Shown here piece after piece: positions 1-9,724 of a DNA stretch of 64,000 bases. The stretch lies in the NCBI GenBank assembly GCA_949287985.1, contig CASEIN010000047.1, positions 1 to 64,000 on the forward strand. Direction: 5' to 3'. The notes beneath the pieces are model-generated. The model made no database searches, was not told the DNA's origin, and saw nothing but the letters and a program-made list of their open reading frames with translations. The translations under genes were made by a program, and so were the position numbers. Each line of letters starts with the position of its first letter. Within the stretch, counting starts at the first letter, position 1. The stretch comes from Mucispirillum schaedleri (GTDB lineage: Bacteria > Chrysiogenota > Deferribacteres > Deferribacterales > Mucispirillaceae).

Positions 1-1
1 A

Positions 2-157
2 AAGAAAACTGATATTAAAAATTTTTCTAGTAGTTATATTAAAAAAATACAAGACTGGATTAATAATTATCCTAGAAAATTATTTAATTATAAATCGGCT
101 AATGATATTTTTTATGAGAACTTTAATGACTGCTTAATTTGTTGCAATCGTTTTTAG
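2..157 (+). mobile_element. IS30-family transposase, C-terminal fragment (cut by window edge)
   Basis: An open frame runs from the window edge to TAG at 155-157 and encodes the last 51 residues of a protein. It contains KKTD followed by WINNYPRKLFNYKSANDIF. This matches the C-terminal pattern of IS30-family DDE transposases (KGTD...LNNRPRK.LGYKTP.E.F), which lies just after the catalytic glutamate. The rest of the gene is outside the window, so whether the element is intact cannot be judged. No obvious terminal inverted repeat is visible between its stop and the next gene. Confidence 0.7.
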
Positions 158-191
158 AATTTACTGATACTAAAATATTTTTATATTAATA

Positions 192-220
192 TTGACAATT
201 ATAGATATATGTTATATAGC
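192..220 (+). promoter_or_regulatory. Candidate sigma-70 promoter of the first chemoreceptor gene
   Basis: TTGACA at 192-197 is followed after 17 nt by TATAGC at 215-220. It lies about 40 nt upstream of the chemoreceptor start. The -35 is consensus; the -10 is only partly so, and the AT-rich context offers alternatives nearby. Confidence 0.45.
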
Positions 221-258
221 ATAATTGTTTTTTTATAAAAATATCGAGGGTATGAGAG

Positions 259-2184
259 ATGAATCTTTCAAAATTATCACTTAGAGCAAAATTATTAATA
301 GCTTCTACTGCTGTATTAGTTCTTACAGTTATTGTATTAATACTTTTTAATTACTTTAGTATGTATAATAACTATATGGAGCTTTATAAAGGTTTTCAAA
401 ACAGAATATCAGGAAATATTAGCGAAATCCTTGCTAAAGAATTAAATAAGGATACATCAAGTTTAAATATTTTTGCTAAATCTATTTATGGAGATAATAC
501 TGAAGATATAAAAACAAGATACAGTGGTTTTTTAGATGCCATAAGAGATAATGTTGGAGTATCAAGTGTTGTAATAGCTTTTGATGATGGTTTAATATTC
601 CATTCCAGCAATATTAAATTTGATGCAAATTATAATCACAGAAATGAAGACTGGTATAAAGATGCTGTTGCTCATAACAGCTTGTATATATCAAAAGCAT
701 ATATAGATAAAATAGACCCAAGTTTTCCTTGTATTACAATAAGCCACCCTGTTGTTACAAAAGATGGCATAAGGGGTGTTGCAGCATTTAATGTATACCT
801 TAATTTTAATGATATGTTTAAAGAAATTGGTAATGCAAAAGTTGGTGGCAAGTTTTATTTAATGGAAAGCGATACAAAAATTATTGCTTCTTTAGAGCCA
901 GAAATAGCATTAAAAACAGCTGAAGATATTTTTTCAAAAGAATTAAGTGGTCATATAAAAAATATAATTGCTGGTAAAGTGGATACAAACCAGACAGTGC
1001 CATATATAAGCAGAGCAGGTGCTGAAAGGCTTGGTGCTGTTCACAAATTACCAGGCTATGATTTATATATATTATATGCTATAAGCAAAAATTTAGTTGT
1101 TAAAGAAATACGCAGTGTAGCGTTGCAAAGTATTGTTTTTGGAATAATATTACTTGTTGTATCACTGTTTTTCATACAGTTTACATTAAGACGTTCATTA
1201 AGAACATTAACTGATTTCCAAAAACGTATTACAGCAGCATCAGAAAGTAATGATTTAACTGTAAGAGTAAGTATTCATACAGATGATGAGCTTGGAAAAA
1301 TTGCAACAGCAGTAAATTCATTTATTGCTTCAATGGAACATATTATTAAAGAAGTAAGAGATTCTATTGAAGAAGTGGCATCAAGTAATAACCAGCTTGC
1401 AGCAACAATGGAAGAATTATCTACCACATTTGATTCTCAAGCACAGCAGGTATCAGATATGGTAGAAGGTATGGGGCAGGTAAGCAGTATTTCCAAATCA
1501 ACAAGTGATGCATTAGAAACAAATATGGAGTTTTTAGAAAATACTGCAAATACAACAAGACATGAAGCTAATAACTTAGATGAAGTAAGTAAAGATATGG
1601 GAGACATTGAAAAAGATACTGTATCTTTAGCTGAAACAATCCACCATTTAAATGAAAGTTCATCGCAGATTGGTAACATTTTAAATGTGATAAATGATAT
1701 TGCAAACCAAACTAACCTTCTTGCATTAAATGCAGCTATTGAGGCAGCAAGAGCTGGGGAGGCAGGACGTGGTTTTGCTGTTGTTGCAGATGAAGTAAGA
1801 AAACTTGCAGAAAGAACACAACATGCCATAGGCGAAGTTGAAAGCATTATTAATGAATTATTAAAAGATTCTGAAAATGCAGCATCAGCTATGGAAAAAT
1901 CTGTTGGCAGCGTTCAAGAGGGTGCAACAAATATTCAAGATGTTACAGGTGAGATTAAAAAGGCAGTTGAAAATGTAACAAACTTATATACTGAAATGCA
2001 GCCAGTATCTAAATCTGTATCAGACCAGTATATTACAATTCAAAGTGTAGTAGATAATGCTCAAGTTGTAGCAGCAGGTATTGAAGAAAGTAATGCAGCT
2101 GTTAATGAAGTAAATAAAACTGTAAGCCATATGCAGCAAAGAACTGAAAGATTAAAAAGGCTTATTGAACAATTTAGAGTATAA
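259..2184 (+). CDS. Methyl-accepting chemotaxis protein with periplasmic Cache-type sensor
   Basis: This is a transmembrane chemoreceptor that would signal to CheA/CheW. TM1 is at about residues 11-33 and is followed by a periplasmic domain of about 250 residues with dCache-like features. TM2 is at about 286-308, HAMP at 309-362, and the cytoplasmic signalling domain runs to the C terminus at 641. The conserved hairpin tip ([20 protein letters not shown]...[16 protein letters not shown]) is at about 478-520. No CheR-binding pentapeptide is visible at the C terminus (ends EQFRV). ATG at 259 is preceded by GAGGG. The gene is monocistronic, with a consensus -35 upstream and a terminator downstream. 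The ligand is unknown; the Cache domain suggests a small organic molecule. Confidence 0.93.
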   Translation: MNLSKLSLRAKLLIASTAVLVLTVIVLILFNYFSMYNNYMELYKGFQNRISGNISEILAKELNKDTSSLNIFAKSIYGDNTEDIKTRYSGFLDAIRDNVGVSSVVIAFDDGLIFHSSNIKFDANYNHRNEDWYKDAVAHNSLYISKAYIDKIDPSFPCITISHPVVTKDGIRGVAAFNVYLNFNDMFKEIGNAKVGGKFYLMESDTKIIASLEPEIALKTAEDIFSKELSGHIKNIIAGKVDTNQTVPYISRAGAERLGAVHKLPGYDLYILYAISKNLVVKEIRSVALQSIVFGIILLVVSLFFIQFTLRRSLRTLTDFQKRITAASESNDLTVRVSIHTDDELGKIATAVNSFIASMEHIIKEVRDSIEEVASSNNQLAATMEELSTTFDSQAQQVSDMVEGMGQVSSISKSTSDALETNMEFLENTANTTRHEANNLDEVSKDMGDIEKDTVSLAETIHHLNESSSQIGNILNVINDIANQTNLLALNAAIEAARAGEAGRGFAVVADEVRKLAERTQHAIGEVESIINELLKDSENAASAMEKSVGSVQEGATNIQDVTGEIKKAVENVTNLYTEMQPVSKSVSDQYITIQSVVDNAQVVAAGIEESNAAVNEVNKTVSHMQQRTERLKRLIEQFRV

Positions 2185-2198
2185 TTTATGATATATAT

Positions 2199-2235
2199 AA
2201 CCCCAGACTATTATGGTTTGGGGTTTATTTTTTTT
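2199..2235 (+). terminator. Rho-independent terminator after the chemoreceptor gene
   Basis: The inverted repeat AACCCCAGAC (2199-2208) / GTTTGGGGTT (2216-2225) has one G-T pair and is followed by a T-rich run to 2235. It lies 15 nt after the chemoreceptor stop. Confidence 0.85.
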
Positions 2236-2251
2236 ATAATGTTTGATAGTA

Positions 2252-2280
2252 TTGACAGGTTTTTATAAAACATATATAAT
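2252..2280 (+). promoter_or_regulatory. Consensus sigma-70 promoter of flhA
   Basis: TTGACA (2252-2257), a 17-nt spacer and TATAAT (2275-2280) form a perfect housekeeping promoter. It sits about 65 nt before the flhA start. A flagellar gene read by a housekeeping promoter rather than sigma-28 or sigma-54 fits an early export-apparatus gene. Confidence 0.75.
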
Positions 2281-2345
2281 TATATATGGCAATTTGGAAA
2301 AAATAGTATTAAAATTAGTATGATATAAATATATTAAGGATTTTT

Positions 2346-4466
2346 ATGGCAGACCCAAAATCAACAGCATCAAACATAATGAGGAGAATTTCAAAGCAGA
2401 CTGATATTGCTTTACCTATTAGCTTTATGGCAATTCTTGCTGTTTTATTTGTGCCAGTGCCATCACTGCTTTTAGACTTTTTTCTTACTATTAGTATATC
2501 CTTAAGTATTATTATCTTACTTGTATCAATTTATGCAGAACGACCACTGGATTTTTCATCATTTCCATTTATACTGCTTTTTACAACACTTTTTAGGCTT
2601 TCATTAAACGTATCTACTACAAGGACAATTTTGCTGCATGGTCATGAAGGCCCAGATGCAGCAGGTGAGATTATACGTGCATTTGGTCAGTTTGTAGTGG
2701 GTGGTAACTATGCTGTTGGTATTATTGTATTTATTATTCTTGTTTTAATCAACTTTATGGTTATTACAAAAGGTTCTGGCAGGGTAGCAGAGGTTGCTGC
2801 ACGTTTTACATTAGATGCTATGCCTGGTAAACAGATGGCAATAGATGCAGACTTAAATGCAGGTATCATTAATGAAGATGAAGCAAGAAAACGTCGAGAT
2901 GATGTTAGAAGGGAGGCCGATTTCTACGGTAGTATGGACGGTGCTTCGAAGTTCGTTCGTGGTGATGCTGTTGCAGGTCTTATTATTACAGCAATAAATA
3001 TATTAGGTGGGCTTGCTTTAGGTGTTTTGCAGCACGGTATGCCTGTTGATGAAGCTGCTAAAACATTTACTATATTAACTATTGGTGACGGTTTAGTTGG
3101 TCAAATTCCTGCTCTTATTATATCCACATCAGCAGGTATTATTGTAACTCGTGCTGGTAATGATTCCAGCTCTGGTTCATTTTCAAAACAGCTTACAAAA
3201 CAGCTTTTTCCTAACCCAAAAATACTTTTTATTTCAGGTGGTATCCTGCTTTTCTTTGCTATTATTCCGGGTATGCCAAAATTAGCTTTTTTTACACTTG
3301 GTGCATTAGCAGTGGGCATAGGTTATTTAATGCATAAAAAAGTAAAAATTGGTGGTGGAGCTGAAGAAGAGGAAGATGAAGAAAATGCAGAAGAAAAACC
3401 ACCTGCACCTGAGGAAGAAGAAGTTAAAGAACTTTTAGAAATGGACACAATGGAGTTAGAAATTGGTTATGCTATTATTCCACTGGTTGATGCAGATAAA
3501 GGTGGAACTCTTTTAAATCGAATAAAATCTATTAGGCGTCAAATAGCTTTAGAAATGGGTTTTATTGTGCCACCAGTTAGAATTAGGGATAATTTACAGC
3601 TTGATGCGGATGAATACGTTGTGCTTTTACGTGGGGTTCGCACAGCAAAAGGCTCTGTTATGCCTGACAGGTATATGGTAATGAACCCAGAAGGTCCAAT
3701 GGACGATATTCAAGGTATACCAACGAAAGAACCAGCATTTGGTCTTCCTGCAAAATGGGTAGATGAAGTGGAAAAAGAAAAAGCAGAGCTTTCTGGCTAT
3801 ACAATAGTAGACCCTGCTACAATTATAGCTACTCACTTAACAGAAGTTATTAAGAAAAATTCATTTGAGCTTTTAGGCAGGCAGGAAACTCAAGATTTAC
3901 TTGATAAATTAAAAGAAAAACACCCAAAAATTGTGGAAGATGTGGTGCCGGGTATATTAGATTTATCTACATTAAACAGAGTGCTGCAAAACCTTTTAAA
4001 AGAGAGAGTATCTATAAGAAACTTACAGACTATTTTGGAATCTCTTGCAACTTACGGCACAATGAATAAAGATATAGAATATTTAACGGAAAAAGTGCGT
4101 TTTGCGCTGCGTAAGCAGATTACTGAAAGTCTTTTAGCTCAAGATGGTAAACTTTACGTATTTGCACTTCCTCAGCAGGCAGAACAGCTTATTATAAAAA
4201 GTATGCACCAGACTGATGAGGGTAAAGAAATAGTTATTGACCCTGCATCAGCAAGAAAAATATTAACTGGTTTAATGGAGAAAACTGAGGAAGTTACAGC
4301 CAAAGGTATTCCACCTGTTTTATTTGTATCTCAACCAATAAGATATGCTATGAGGCGTTTTGTAGAAAAATATTCTCCAAGTTTAAATATTATAGCACAT
4401 ACTGAAGTGGCTGATAACGTGCAGATAGATTCTTTAGGAACAGTTTTAATTAAAGATGATAAATAG
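2346..4466 (+). CDS. flhA: Flagellar type III export apparatus protein FlhA
   Basis: FlhA is the ion-conducting export gate of the flagellar type III secretion system in the inner membrane. The 706-residue length is normal. The N-terminal half has several membrane segments (about residues 20-75, 110-140, 203-225, 240-265 and 293-330). It includes the FHIPEP signature region RFTLDAMPGKQMAIDADLNAG (about 150-170) and the following RRDDVRREADFYGSMDGASKFV. An acidic linker (about 338-360) leads to the cytoplasmic chaperone/substrate-docking domain. The gene stands apart from other flagellar genes here (no flhB, flhF, fleN or fliA in view). It overlaps the next reading frame by 11 nt. Confidence 0.97.
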   Translation: MADPKSTASNIMRRISKQTDIALPISFMAILAVLFVPVPSLLLDFFLTISISLSIIILLVSIYAERPLDFSSFPFILLFTTLFRLSLNVSTTRTILLHGHEGPDAAGEIIRAFGQFVVGGNYAVGIIVFIILVLINFMVITKGSGRVAEVAARFTLDAMPGKQMAIDADLNAGIINEDEARKRRDDVRREADFYGSMDGASKFVRGDAVAGLIITAINILGGLALGVLQHGMPVDEAAKTFTILTIGDGLVGQIPALIISTSAGIIVTRAGNDSSSGSFSKQLTKQLFPNPKILFISGGILLFFAIIPGMPKLAFFTLGALAVGIGYLMHKKVKIGGGAEEEEDEENAEEKPPAPEEEEVKELLEMDTMELEIGYAIIPLVDADKGGTLLNRIKSIRRQIALEMGFIVPPVRIRDNLQLDADEYVVLLRGVRTAKGSVMPDRYMVMNPEGPMDDIQGIPTKEPAFGLPAKWVDEVEKEKAELSGYTIVDPATIIATHLTEVIKKNSFELLGRQETQDLLDKLKEKHPKIVEDVVPGILDLSTLNRVLQNLLKERVSIRNLQTILESLATYGTMNKDIEYLTEKVRFALRKQITESLLAQDGKLYVFALPQQAEQLIIKSMHQTDEGKEIVIDPASARKILTGLMEKTEEVTAKGIPPVLFVSQPIRYAMRRFVEKYSPSLNIIAHTEVADNVQIDSLGTVLIKDDK

Positions 4467-5355
4467 GCAGTTTTATATATATATTCCTGTATTGATTACT
4501 TTCTTTTTATTTTCATCATATGATATTTCTTTTTCTCAAAGTAGAAAATGTAGTTTTGAAATAACCAAAAAAGATATTACTAACCTTAAAAGAGGTGGTA
4601 TATTTATATCCAACACCACCAGTGGAACTGCATGTTTTAAAAATATTGATGGTAGAATTATCTACTATCCTGTAAAAAATGGCAGAATAGAAGGTAATGC
4701 ATATTTATATTTTTATGAAAATGTCATAGAAACAATTACTCCCTATAAAAATAATAGAAAAAATGGTGTTGAAAAAAGATTTTACCCAAGTGGTGCTGTA
4801 TTAATTGAAACGCCATATAAAAATGATAAGATTGATGGGCTTCAAAAAGAATATTATGAAAATGGAAAGCTTAATTATTATATTCCATATAAAAATGGCA
4901 GAGCAGAAGGTGTGCGAAAAGATTATTATGTTGATGGCACATTAAAAGCCGTCCTTAGTTACAAAGATAATTTTAAACATGGTAAAGTTACAACATATTT
5001 TAATAATGGGATAGTTGCTATGCGTTCTAATTATTATAATGGTGTTAGAGATGGCAACGAAATAGAATATTTTGAAAATGGGAAAGTAGACCTTTTAGTA
5101 CCATATAAAAAAGGTGCTATAAATGGAACAATGAAAGCATATTATGAAAATGGTAATTTGATGTTAAGTGTAGATTATGTAGATGATATGCGTCATGGAA
5201 AAGTTAATAAATATAATGAAGACGGCTCATTAAATGCAACTATAGATTTTAAAAATGATAAAATTATAAAAGGTAAATGTATGAATGGGCATGTAATGAC
5301 AAATGAAGAATTGGAAACTTATTTTTACAGCTTATATAGAATAAAATGTGATTAA
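4456..5355 (+). CDS. Exported MORN-variant (YwqK-like) repeat protein
   Basis: The protein has 299 residues. A hydrophobic N terminus (about residues 5-27, ending SFSQSRK) looks like a signal peptide. The rest is built from about eight tandem units of 22-24 residues with the pattern YY-NG-L-Y-YKNG---G, for example YYENGKLNYYIPYKNGRAEG. These are the MORN_2/YwqK-type repeats that form a stacked beta-hairpin solenoid. Proteins of this class are often auto-named 'YwqK family antitoxin', but nothing here shows a toxin partner. It starts inside the flhA 3' end and is therefore probably co-transcribed. Its function is unknown; a link to the flagellum or envelope is only suggested by position. Confidence 0.75.
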   Translation: MINRQFYIYIPVLITFFLFSSYDISFSQSRKCSFEITKKDITNLKRGGIFISNTTSGTACFKNIDGRIIYYPVKNGRIEGNAYLYFYENVIETITPYKNNRKNGVEKRFYPSGAVLIETPYKNDKIDGLQKEYYENGKLNYYIPYKNGRAEGVRKDYYVDGTLKAVLSYKDNFKHGKVTTYFNNGIVAMRSNYYNGVRDGNEIEYFENGKVDLLVPYKKGAINGTMKAYYENGNLMLSVDYVDDMRHGKVNKYNEDGSLNATIDFKNDKIIKGKCMNGHVMTNEELETYFYSLYRIKCD

Positions 5356-5442
5356 TAAGGCTTAAAAGTTAATAAGATATAATAAACTGGTAAATATTTT
5401 AATATATTAGTTGTTATAAAATAATAATGGAGAATATTTGTA

Positions 5443-6861
5443 ATGAAAGCAATTACGAAAACAAAATTAATATGCACTATTGGTCCTGCATCAAATTCTG
5501 AAACTACAATACGTAAGATGATTGAAAACGGAATGAATGTGGCACGCCTTAATTTTTCCCATGGAACACATGAAAGCCACAGGGAAACTATTAGATTAGT
5601 TAGAAAGATTGCTAAAGAAATGGGTGTAAAAATAGGGTTTTTGCAGGATTTATGTGGTCCTAAAATCCGTTTAGGAAAACTGCCGGAAGAAGGTGTAAGG
5701 CTGATAGTTGGTGATTATGTTGCACTTGCTTCATCTGATGAAAAATGCGAAAATGCACTGCCTGTTGATTATCCTAAACTTCATGATGAAGTGCAGGTTG
5801 GGGAGAGAATACTTTTAGCAGACGGTATGATGGAACTTCGTGTTACAGGCATTGATGGTGTTAAAGTAATTTGCGAAGTAATTACAGGTGGTGTAGTATA
5901 TACTAAAAAAGGCGTTAATATGCCACAGTCTGATTTGCATGTGCCAGCATTTAGTGAAAAAGACAGGGAAGATTTAAAAATGGGACTGGAAGAAAAACTA
6001 GATTTTGTTGCTCTTTCATTTGTCCGTTCTGCAAAAGATTTAGAAGAAATTAAAAGTATAATAGATAACAGTGAACATAAACCACTGCTTATTGCAAAAA
6101 TAGAAAAACCACAGGCTGTTACAAATTTAGAAGAAATATTAGATGTGGTAAATGGTGTAATGGTTGCCCGTGGTGATTTAGGTGTGGAAATGCCACTAGA
6201 AGAAATACCACATGTTCAAAAACATATAATTGCTCAGGCAAAAAAAGCAGGAAGAATAACAATAACTGCTACACAAATGCTTGCTAGTATGGTAAAAGCA
6301 CAGCGTCCTACAAGAGGTGAAACTACTGATGTTGCAAATGCAGTAATAGATGGCACAGATGCATTAATGCTTTCAGATGAAACAGCAAATGGTGATTATC
6401 CAGATGTGGCAGTTGCAACACTTGCCCGTATTGCCCGTGCAGCAGAACAGCATAATAAACATACACCAGATTTTGATAGCTCACTTTTCAGGAATACTCA
6501 TTCATTTACCTTAGCCATAGGGCGTGCTGCCTGCTGGCTTGCAAAAGATGTTGGTGCAAAAGCAATAGTCAGCTATTCAGCAACTGGGCTTGCCCCATAC
6601 TGTATATCACGTTTTAGACCAGAATGTGAACTGCTTGTGCTTACATTTGAAGAAAGAGTATGTTCTATGATGAGTTTGATTTGGGGAGCACAGGCTGTAT
6701 ACAGCGAAGTAATGACAGATATGGATTCTGTTGTGGAAACAGCAAAAATAAAAGCAATAGAATCAGGTCTTGTAGAGCAGGGAGATACAATTATTGTAAC
6801 TGCTGGTATGCCTTTTGGTAAAACAGGCACAACAAGCCTTTTAAGATTAGTTCAAATCTAA
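5443..6861 (+). CDS. pyk: Pyruvate kinase
   Basis: It converts phosphoenolpyruvate and ADP to pyruvate and ATP, the last step of glycolysis. The 472-residue length is typical of the short bacterial form. Visible signatures are the N-terminal TKLICTIGPAS, NFSHG, the K+/Mg2+ and catalytic region LLIAKIEKPQAV, and VARGDLGVEMP followed by ITATQMLASM and RPTRGETTDVANAVIDGTDALMLSDETANG. The C-terminal domain ends normally. GGAG precedes the ATG. The gene is followed by a clear terminator, so it is probably monocistronic. Confidence 0.97.
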   Translation: MKAITKTKLICTIGPASNSETTIRKMIENGMNVARLNFSHGTHESHRETIRLVRKIAKEMGVKIGFLQDLCGPKIRLGKLPEEGVRLIVGDYVALASSDEKCENALPVDYPKLHDEVQVGERILLADGMMELRVTGIDGVKVICEVITGGVVYTKKGVNMPQSDLHVPAFSEKDREDLKMGLEEKLDFVALSFVRSAKDLEEIKSIIDNSEHKPLLIAKIEKPQAVTNLEEILDVVNGVMVARGDLGVEMPLEEIPHVQKHIIAQAKKAGRITITATQMLASMVKAQRPTRGETTDVANAVIDGTDALMLSDETANGDYPDVAVATLARIARAAEQHNKHTPDFDSSLFRNTHSFTLAIGRAACWLAKDVGAKAIVSYSATGLAPYCISRFRPECELLVLTFEERVCSMMSLIWGAQAVYSEVMTDMDSVVETAKIKAIESGLVEQGDTIIVTAGMPFGKTGTTSLLRLVQI

Positions 6862-6959
6862 AAATATATGGAATATTAATATATAATTAGTATAAATAGT
6901 TATATTGATATAATCACATATACATATATAATTACACTTTCTTTAATACATCTTAAATT

Positions 6960-6988
6960 GTGCCTTATTTTTTAAGGCACATTTTTTT
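6960..6988 (+). terminator. Rho-independent terminator after pyk
   Basis: Perfect 8-bp stem GTGCCTTA (6960-6967) / TAAGGCAC (6973-6980), followed by A and seven T residues. Confidence 0.9.
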
Positions 6989-7482
6989 ATTAATGATTTT
7001 CTGAATTGTCTAGTAATTATTGGGATAATTATTTTTTAAAAAAGATAAAAATAGTCTTTTTATGATTAGTAATGAAATTTTATATTTTAATTATAAGTTA
7101 AAACATAAAAATTATATAATAAAAATTCTAAATTTTTCAAAAAATATAACCATAAACATAATTTCTAGTAATTTACTATGATAATAACTTCTTATTTATT
7201 AATAGGTTACAAAATTAGCAAAAAAAATAAATATAATAAATTTTTTTAAGGCAAAACAATTAAATCTATTGTTTTATTTTTAAAAGTGTGTTATATATAT
7301 AATATATCAGTGTGAATTGTGCCAAAACTGATATTAAAGTAAAGTTCTTAAATAGTATCAAATATGCTTATCTTATACTGGCAAAGAGTATTTAACATGG
7401 TACGCCATGATATAAATATATAATATAAATAAAAATTATGTGCAAACGCACCACTAACGATGTGTAGCACCAGGGGGTTTGT
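6989..7482 (+). promoter_or_regulatory. Non-coding leader and promoter region of the hydrogenase operon
   Basis: About 490 bp without a gene, very AT-rich. A -10-like TATAAT lies at 7419-7424 without a recognisable -35. At that place there is an inverted repeat CATGG-TACG-CCATG (7396-7409), a candidate operator. A second small hairpin, GTGC-AAAC-GCAC, ends at 7451. A strong ribosome binding site AGGGGGT (7472-7478) precedes the small-subunit ATG. No FNR-type TTGAT-N4-ATCAA box was seen. The rest of the interval shows nothing I can assign. Confidence 0.4.
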
Positions 7483-8649
7483 ATGATCGAACGTAGTTTT
7501 TTATCCGCAGGGATAACTAGGCGTGATTTCATGAAAACAGTTTCAACAGCAACTGCAGTCATGGGATTACCAATTGCAATGGCTGAACAAGTTGTTGCTC
7601 AGGCAGAAAATCAGGATAATCGTCCACCAGTTATTTGGCTTCATTACCAAGAGTGTACTGGTTGTTCTGAAGCTCTTTTAAGAGCTAACCACCCAAGCAT
7701 AGCAGAAGTAGTGCTTGATATTATTAATCTTGAATATCAAGAAACATTAATGGCTGGTGCAGGTGACCAGGCAGAAAAAGCACTTCATGAAGCTATTGAA
7801 AAACATGCTGGTAAATACATTTTAGTTATTGAAGGCTCTATTCCAACTGACGATATGGCTGTTTGCTGCCAAATTGGTGGTAAAACTGCATTACAGTCTT
7901 TTAAAGAGGCTGCCGAAAAAGCAATGGTAGTAGTATCACTTGGTGCTTGTGCTACAAGTGGTGGTATTGTTGCTATTGAACCAAACCCTACAAAAGCAAA
8001 AGGTGTGATAGATATATTAGTTGATGATATGAAATGGGATAAAGCAGCATTAGATGCAAAATACATTTCTATCCCTGGCTGTCCACCTAACCCATATAAT
8101 ATATTAAGTGTTATTCTATACTTTGCTACATTTGGTAAACTTCCAGAAAAAGGACCGAAAATACCACCAAAAGAAAATTTTGATATAAAAGATGAGCTTG
8201 CTCACCGTCCAACATTTGCATATGGCAGATTAATCCACGAACATTGCGAACGTAGACCTCATTTTGATGCAGGCAGGTTTGTAAGGGAGTTTGGTGATGA
8301 AGGCCACAGAAATGGCTGGTGTTTATATCACATGGGTTGTAAAGGTCCTGAAACATATGCAAACTGCTCAATCATTCACTTTAATGATGGAGCTGCGTGG
8401 CCTATTGGTAATGGCTGCCCATGTATAGGTTGTACAGAAGGAAATGTATTATTCAAAGATAGTTTATTCTCATTAGCAAAAGTGGCTCAACCAAGACCAT
8501 ATGCAAGTGCACCTGAAACATTAGGTAAAGGTAAAGAATCATCAGCAGCTCAAGCTGCAGTTGTTGGTGGACTTGTAGGCGCTGCAATTGGTGCAGGTGT
8601 AATGTATGCAGGAAAACTTCCTAAGGAGCCAGAGGATGAAAACAAATAG
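7483..8649 (+). CDS. hybO: NiFe hydrogenase small subunit (periplasmic, membrane-anchored)
   Basis: This electron-transfer subunit of a group 1 uptake NiFe hydrogenase carries three Fe-S clusters from the active site toward the membrane. The N terminus has a twin-arginine signal (TRRDFMK, residues 12-18). The proximal-cluster motif is ECTGCSE (about 57-63), followed by SLGACATSGG, PGCPPNPYN and the C-terminal cluster cysteines in NGWCLYHMGCKGP and NGCPCIGCTEG. The motif is CTGC, not the CTCC of oxygen-tolerant enzymes, so the standard oxygen-sensitive type is expected. A C-terminal hydrophobic helix (about 355-375) would anchor it. First gene of the operon; with HybA- and HybB-like partners it resembles E. 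coli hydrogenase 2. Confidence 0.95.
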   Translation: MIERSFLSAGITRRDFMKTVSTATAVMGLPIAMAEQVVAQAENQDNRPPVIWLHYQECTGCSEALLRANHPSIAEVVLDIINLEYQETLMAGAGDQAEKALHEAIEKHAGKYILVIEGSIPTDDMAVCCQIGGKTALQSFKEAAEKAMVVVSLGACATSGGIVAIEPNPTKAKGVIDILVDDMKWDKAALDAKYISIPGCPPNPYNILSVILYFATFGKLPEKGPKIPPKENFDIKDELAHRPTFAYGRLIHEHCERRPHFDAGRFVREFGDEGHRNGWCLYHMGCKGPETYANCSIIHFNDGAAWPIGNGCPCIGCTEGNVLFKDSLFSLAKVAQPRPYASAPETLGKGKESSAAQAAVVGGLVGAAIGAGVMYAGKLPKEPEDENK

Positions 8650-9721
8650 ACGCGATTTTTTAAAAGCGGCTGCAGGAACAGTGGCAGCAGCAGGTGCAAT
8701 CACATTAACTCCGTCTTATACAATAGCTTCAGAGGACGAAAATGCACCTTTTGCTGAAAATACAATGGTAAAATTTTATGATTCTACTGTATGTATTGGT
8801 TGCCAAACTTGCGTTGTAGCTTGCTATGAAACAAACTTTTTACATAGAAAAGATAATTTAAACAAGCCGTTAGAAGAACTTAATTTCATTGAAAGAAATG
8901 ATATTATTCCTGTTATTGCTAAGGAAGACCAGTTCAGTCCAGATAAACCATGGATAGTTGTTAACGGTCTTGATTACAGAATGAGAACAATCATCAAAAA
9001 ACATGTTGATGAAGAGGGTAAAGCACACTTTATCAAACAAAACTGTATGCACTGTAAAAAACCGGGCTGTGTGTCTGCATGTCCTGTTAGTGCATTACAA
9101 AAAGATAAAGATGATGGTGTTGTTACTTATGATCCTAACAGGTGTATTGGCTGCCGTTATTGTCAAATGGCTTGTCCATTTAATATACCTGCATTTGACT
9201 GGCACAGGGCTAATGCAAAAATAACTAAATGTGATATGTGCCGTTCTACTATCAATCCAAAATCAAATGATTTTGATATTGATGCAAACGGTAATGCAAC
9301 ATATAAAGATAACCCTAATAAAGGAACTGCCTGCACAAAAGTATGCCCAACAGGTGCAGTTTTATATGGCAGAAGACAAGATTTATTAGAACTTGCTAAA
9401 AGCCGCATAGCTCAGTCAAAAGAAAAAGGCGAAAATAAATACTATGAAGATACAGCACGTGGTGAATCTGTTCTTGGTGAAAAAATTTATGGTGGAACAG
9501 GTGAGCTTGTAATCTCTGCTGTTGACTTTAGAAAACTTGATTTTCCTGTTGATAAAATAGGTGATAGAGCTACTGCATATAAATCTGAAGGTATTCAGCA
9601 TACTATATATAAATATGGTATTGCACCTGTCAGCCTTTTTGCACTGTTAGCATTTGTTGTAAACCGCAACAATAAAAAACACCATGAACAAGAAAAACAC
9701 CATGATAATAAGGAGGGTTAG
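8636..9721 (+). CDS. hybA: HybA-like periplasmic 4Fe-4S ferredoxin subunit of the hydrogenase
   Basis: It passes electrons from the small subunit to the membrane subunit. The start chosen is ATG 8636, 7 nt after AAGGAG (8623-8628). This gives MKTNRRDFLKAAAG, a proper Tat signal; an earlier in-frame ATG at 8606 lacks this spacing. Four cysteine clusters follow: CIGCQTCVVAC, CMHCKKPGCVSACP, CIGCRYCQMACP and CDMC...CTKVCP. A C-terminal membrane helix (YGIAPVSLFALLAFVV) and a His/Lys-rich tail match HybA. The gene overlaps the small-subunit gene by 14 nt, implying translational coupling. Confidence 0.93.
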   Translation: MKTNRRDFLKAAAGTVAAAGAITLTPSYTIASEDENAPFAENTMVKFYDSTVCIGCQTCVVACYETNFLHRKDNLNKPLEELNFIERNDIIPVIAKEDQFSPDKPWIVVNGLDYRMRTIIKKHVDEEGKAHFIKQNCMHCKKPGCVSACPVSALQKDKDDGVVTYDPNRCIGCRYCQMACPFNIPAFDWHRANAKITKCDMCRSTINPKSNDFDIDANGNATYKDNPNKGTACTKVCPTGAVLYGRRQDLLELAKSRIAQSKEKGENKYYEDTARGESVLGEKIYGGTGELVISAVDFRKLDFPVDKIGDRATAYKSEGIQHTIYKYGIAPVSLFALLAFVVNRNNKKHHEQEKHHDNKEG

Positions 9722-9724
9722 AAT

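Noticed and set aside
46-258. Right terminal inverted repeat of the IS30-type element
   Set aside because: No convincing inverted-repeat end was visible after the transposase stop, and the left end is outside the window.
1437-1847. 136-residue frame on the minus strand inside the first chemoreceptor gene
   Set aside because: It is a shadow of the conserved signalling domain in another frame; no ribosome site or family features.
4456-5355. Antitoxin function for the MORN-repeat protein
   Set aside because: The YwqK antitoxin name is transferred by annotation. The protein has a signal peptide and no toxin gene is adjacent.
7376-7395. Possible sigma-54 promoter (CTGGCAAAGAG) before the hydrogenase operon
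   Set aside because: The -24 GG is present, but no GC occurs at the required -12 distance.
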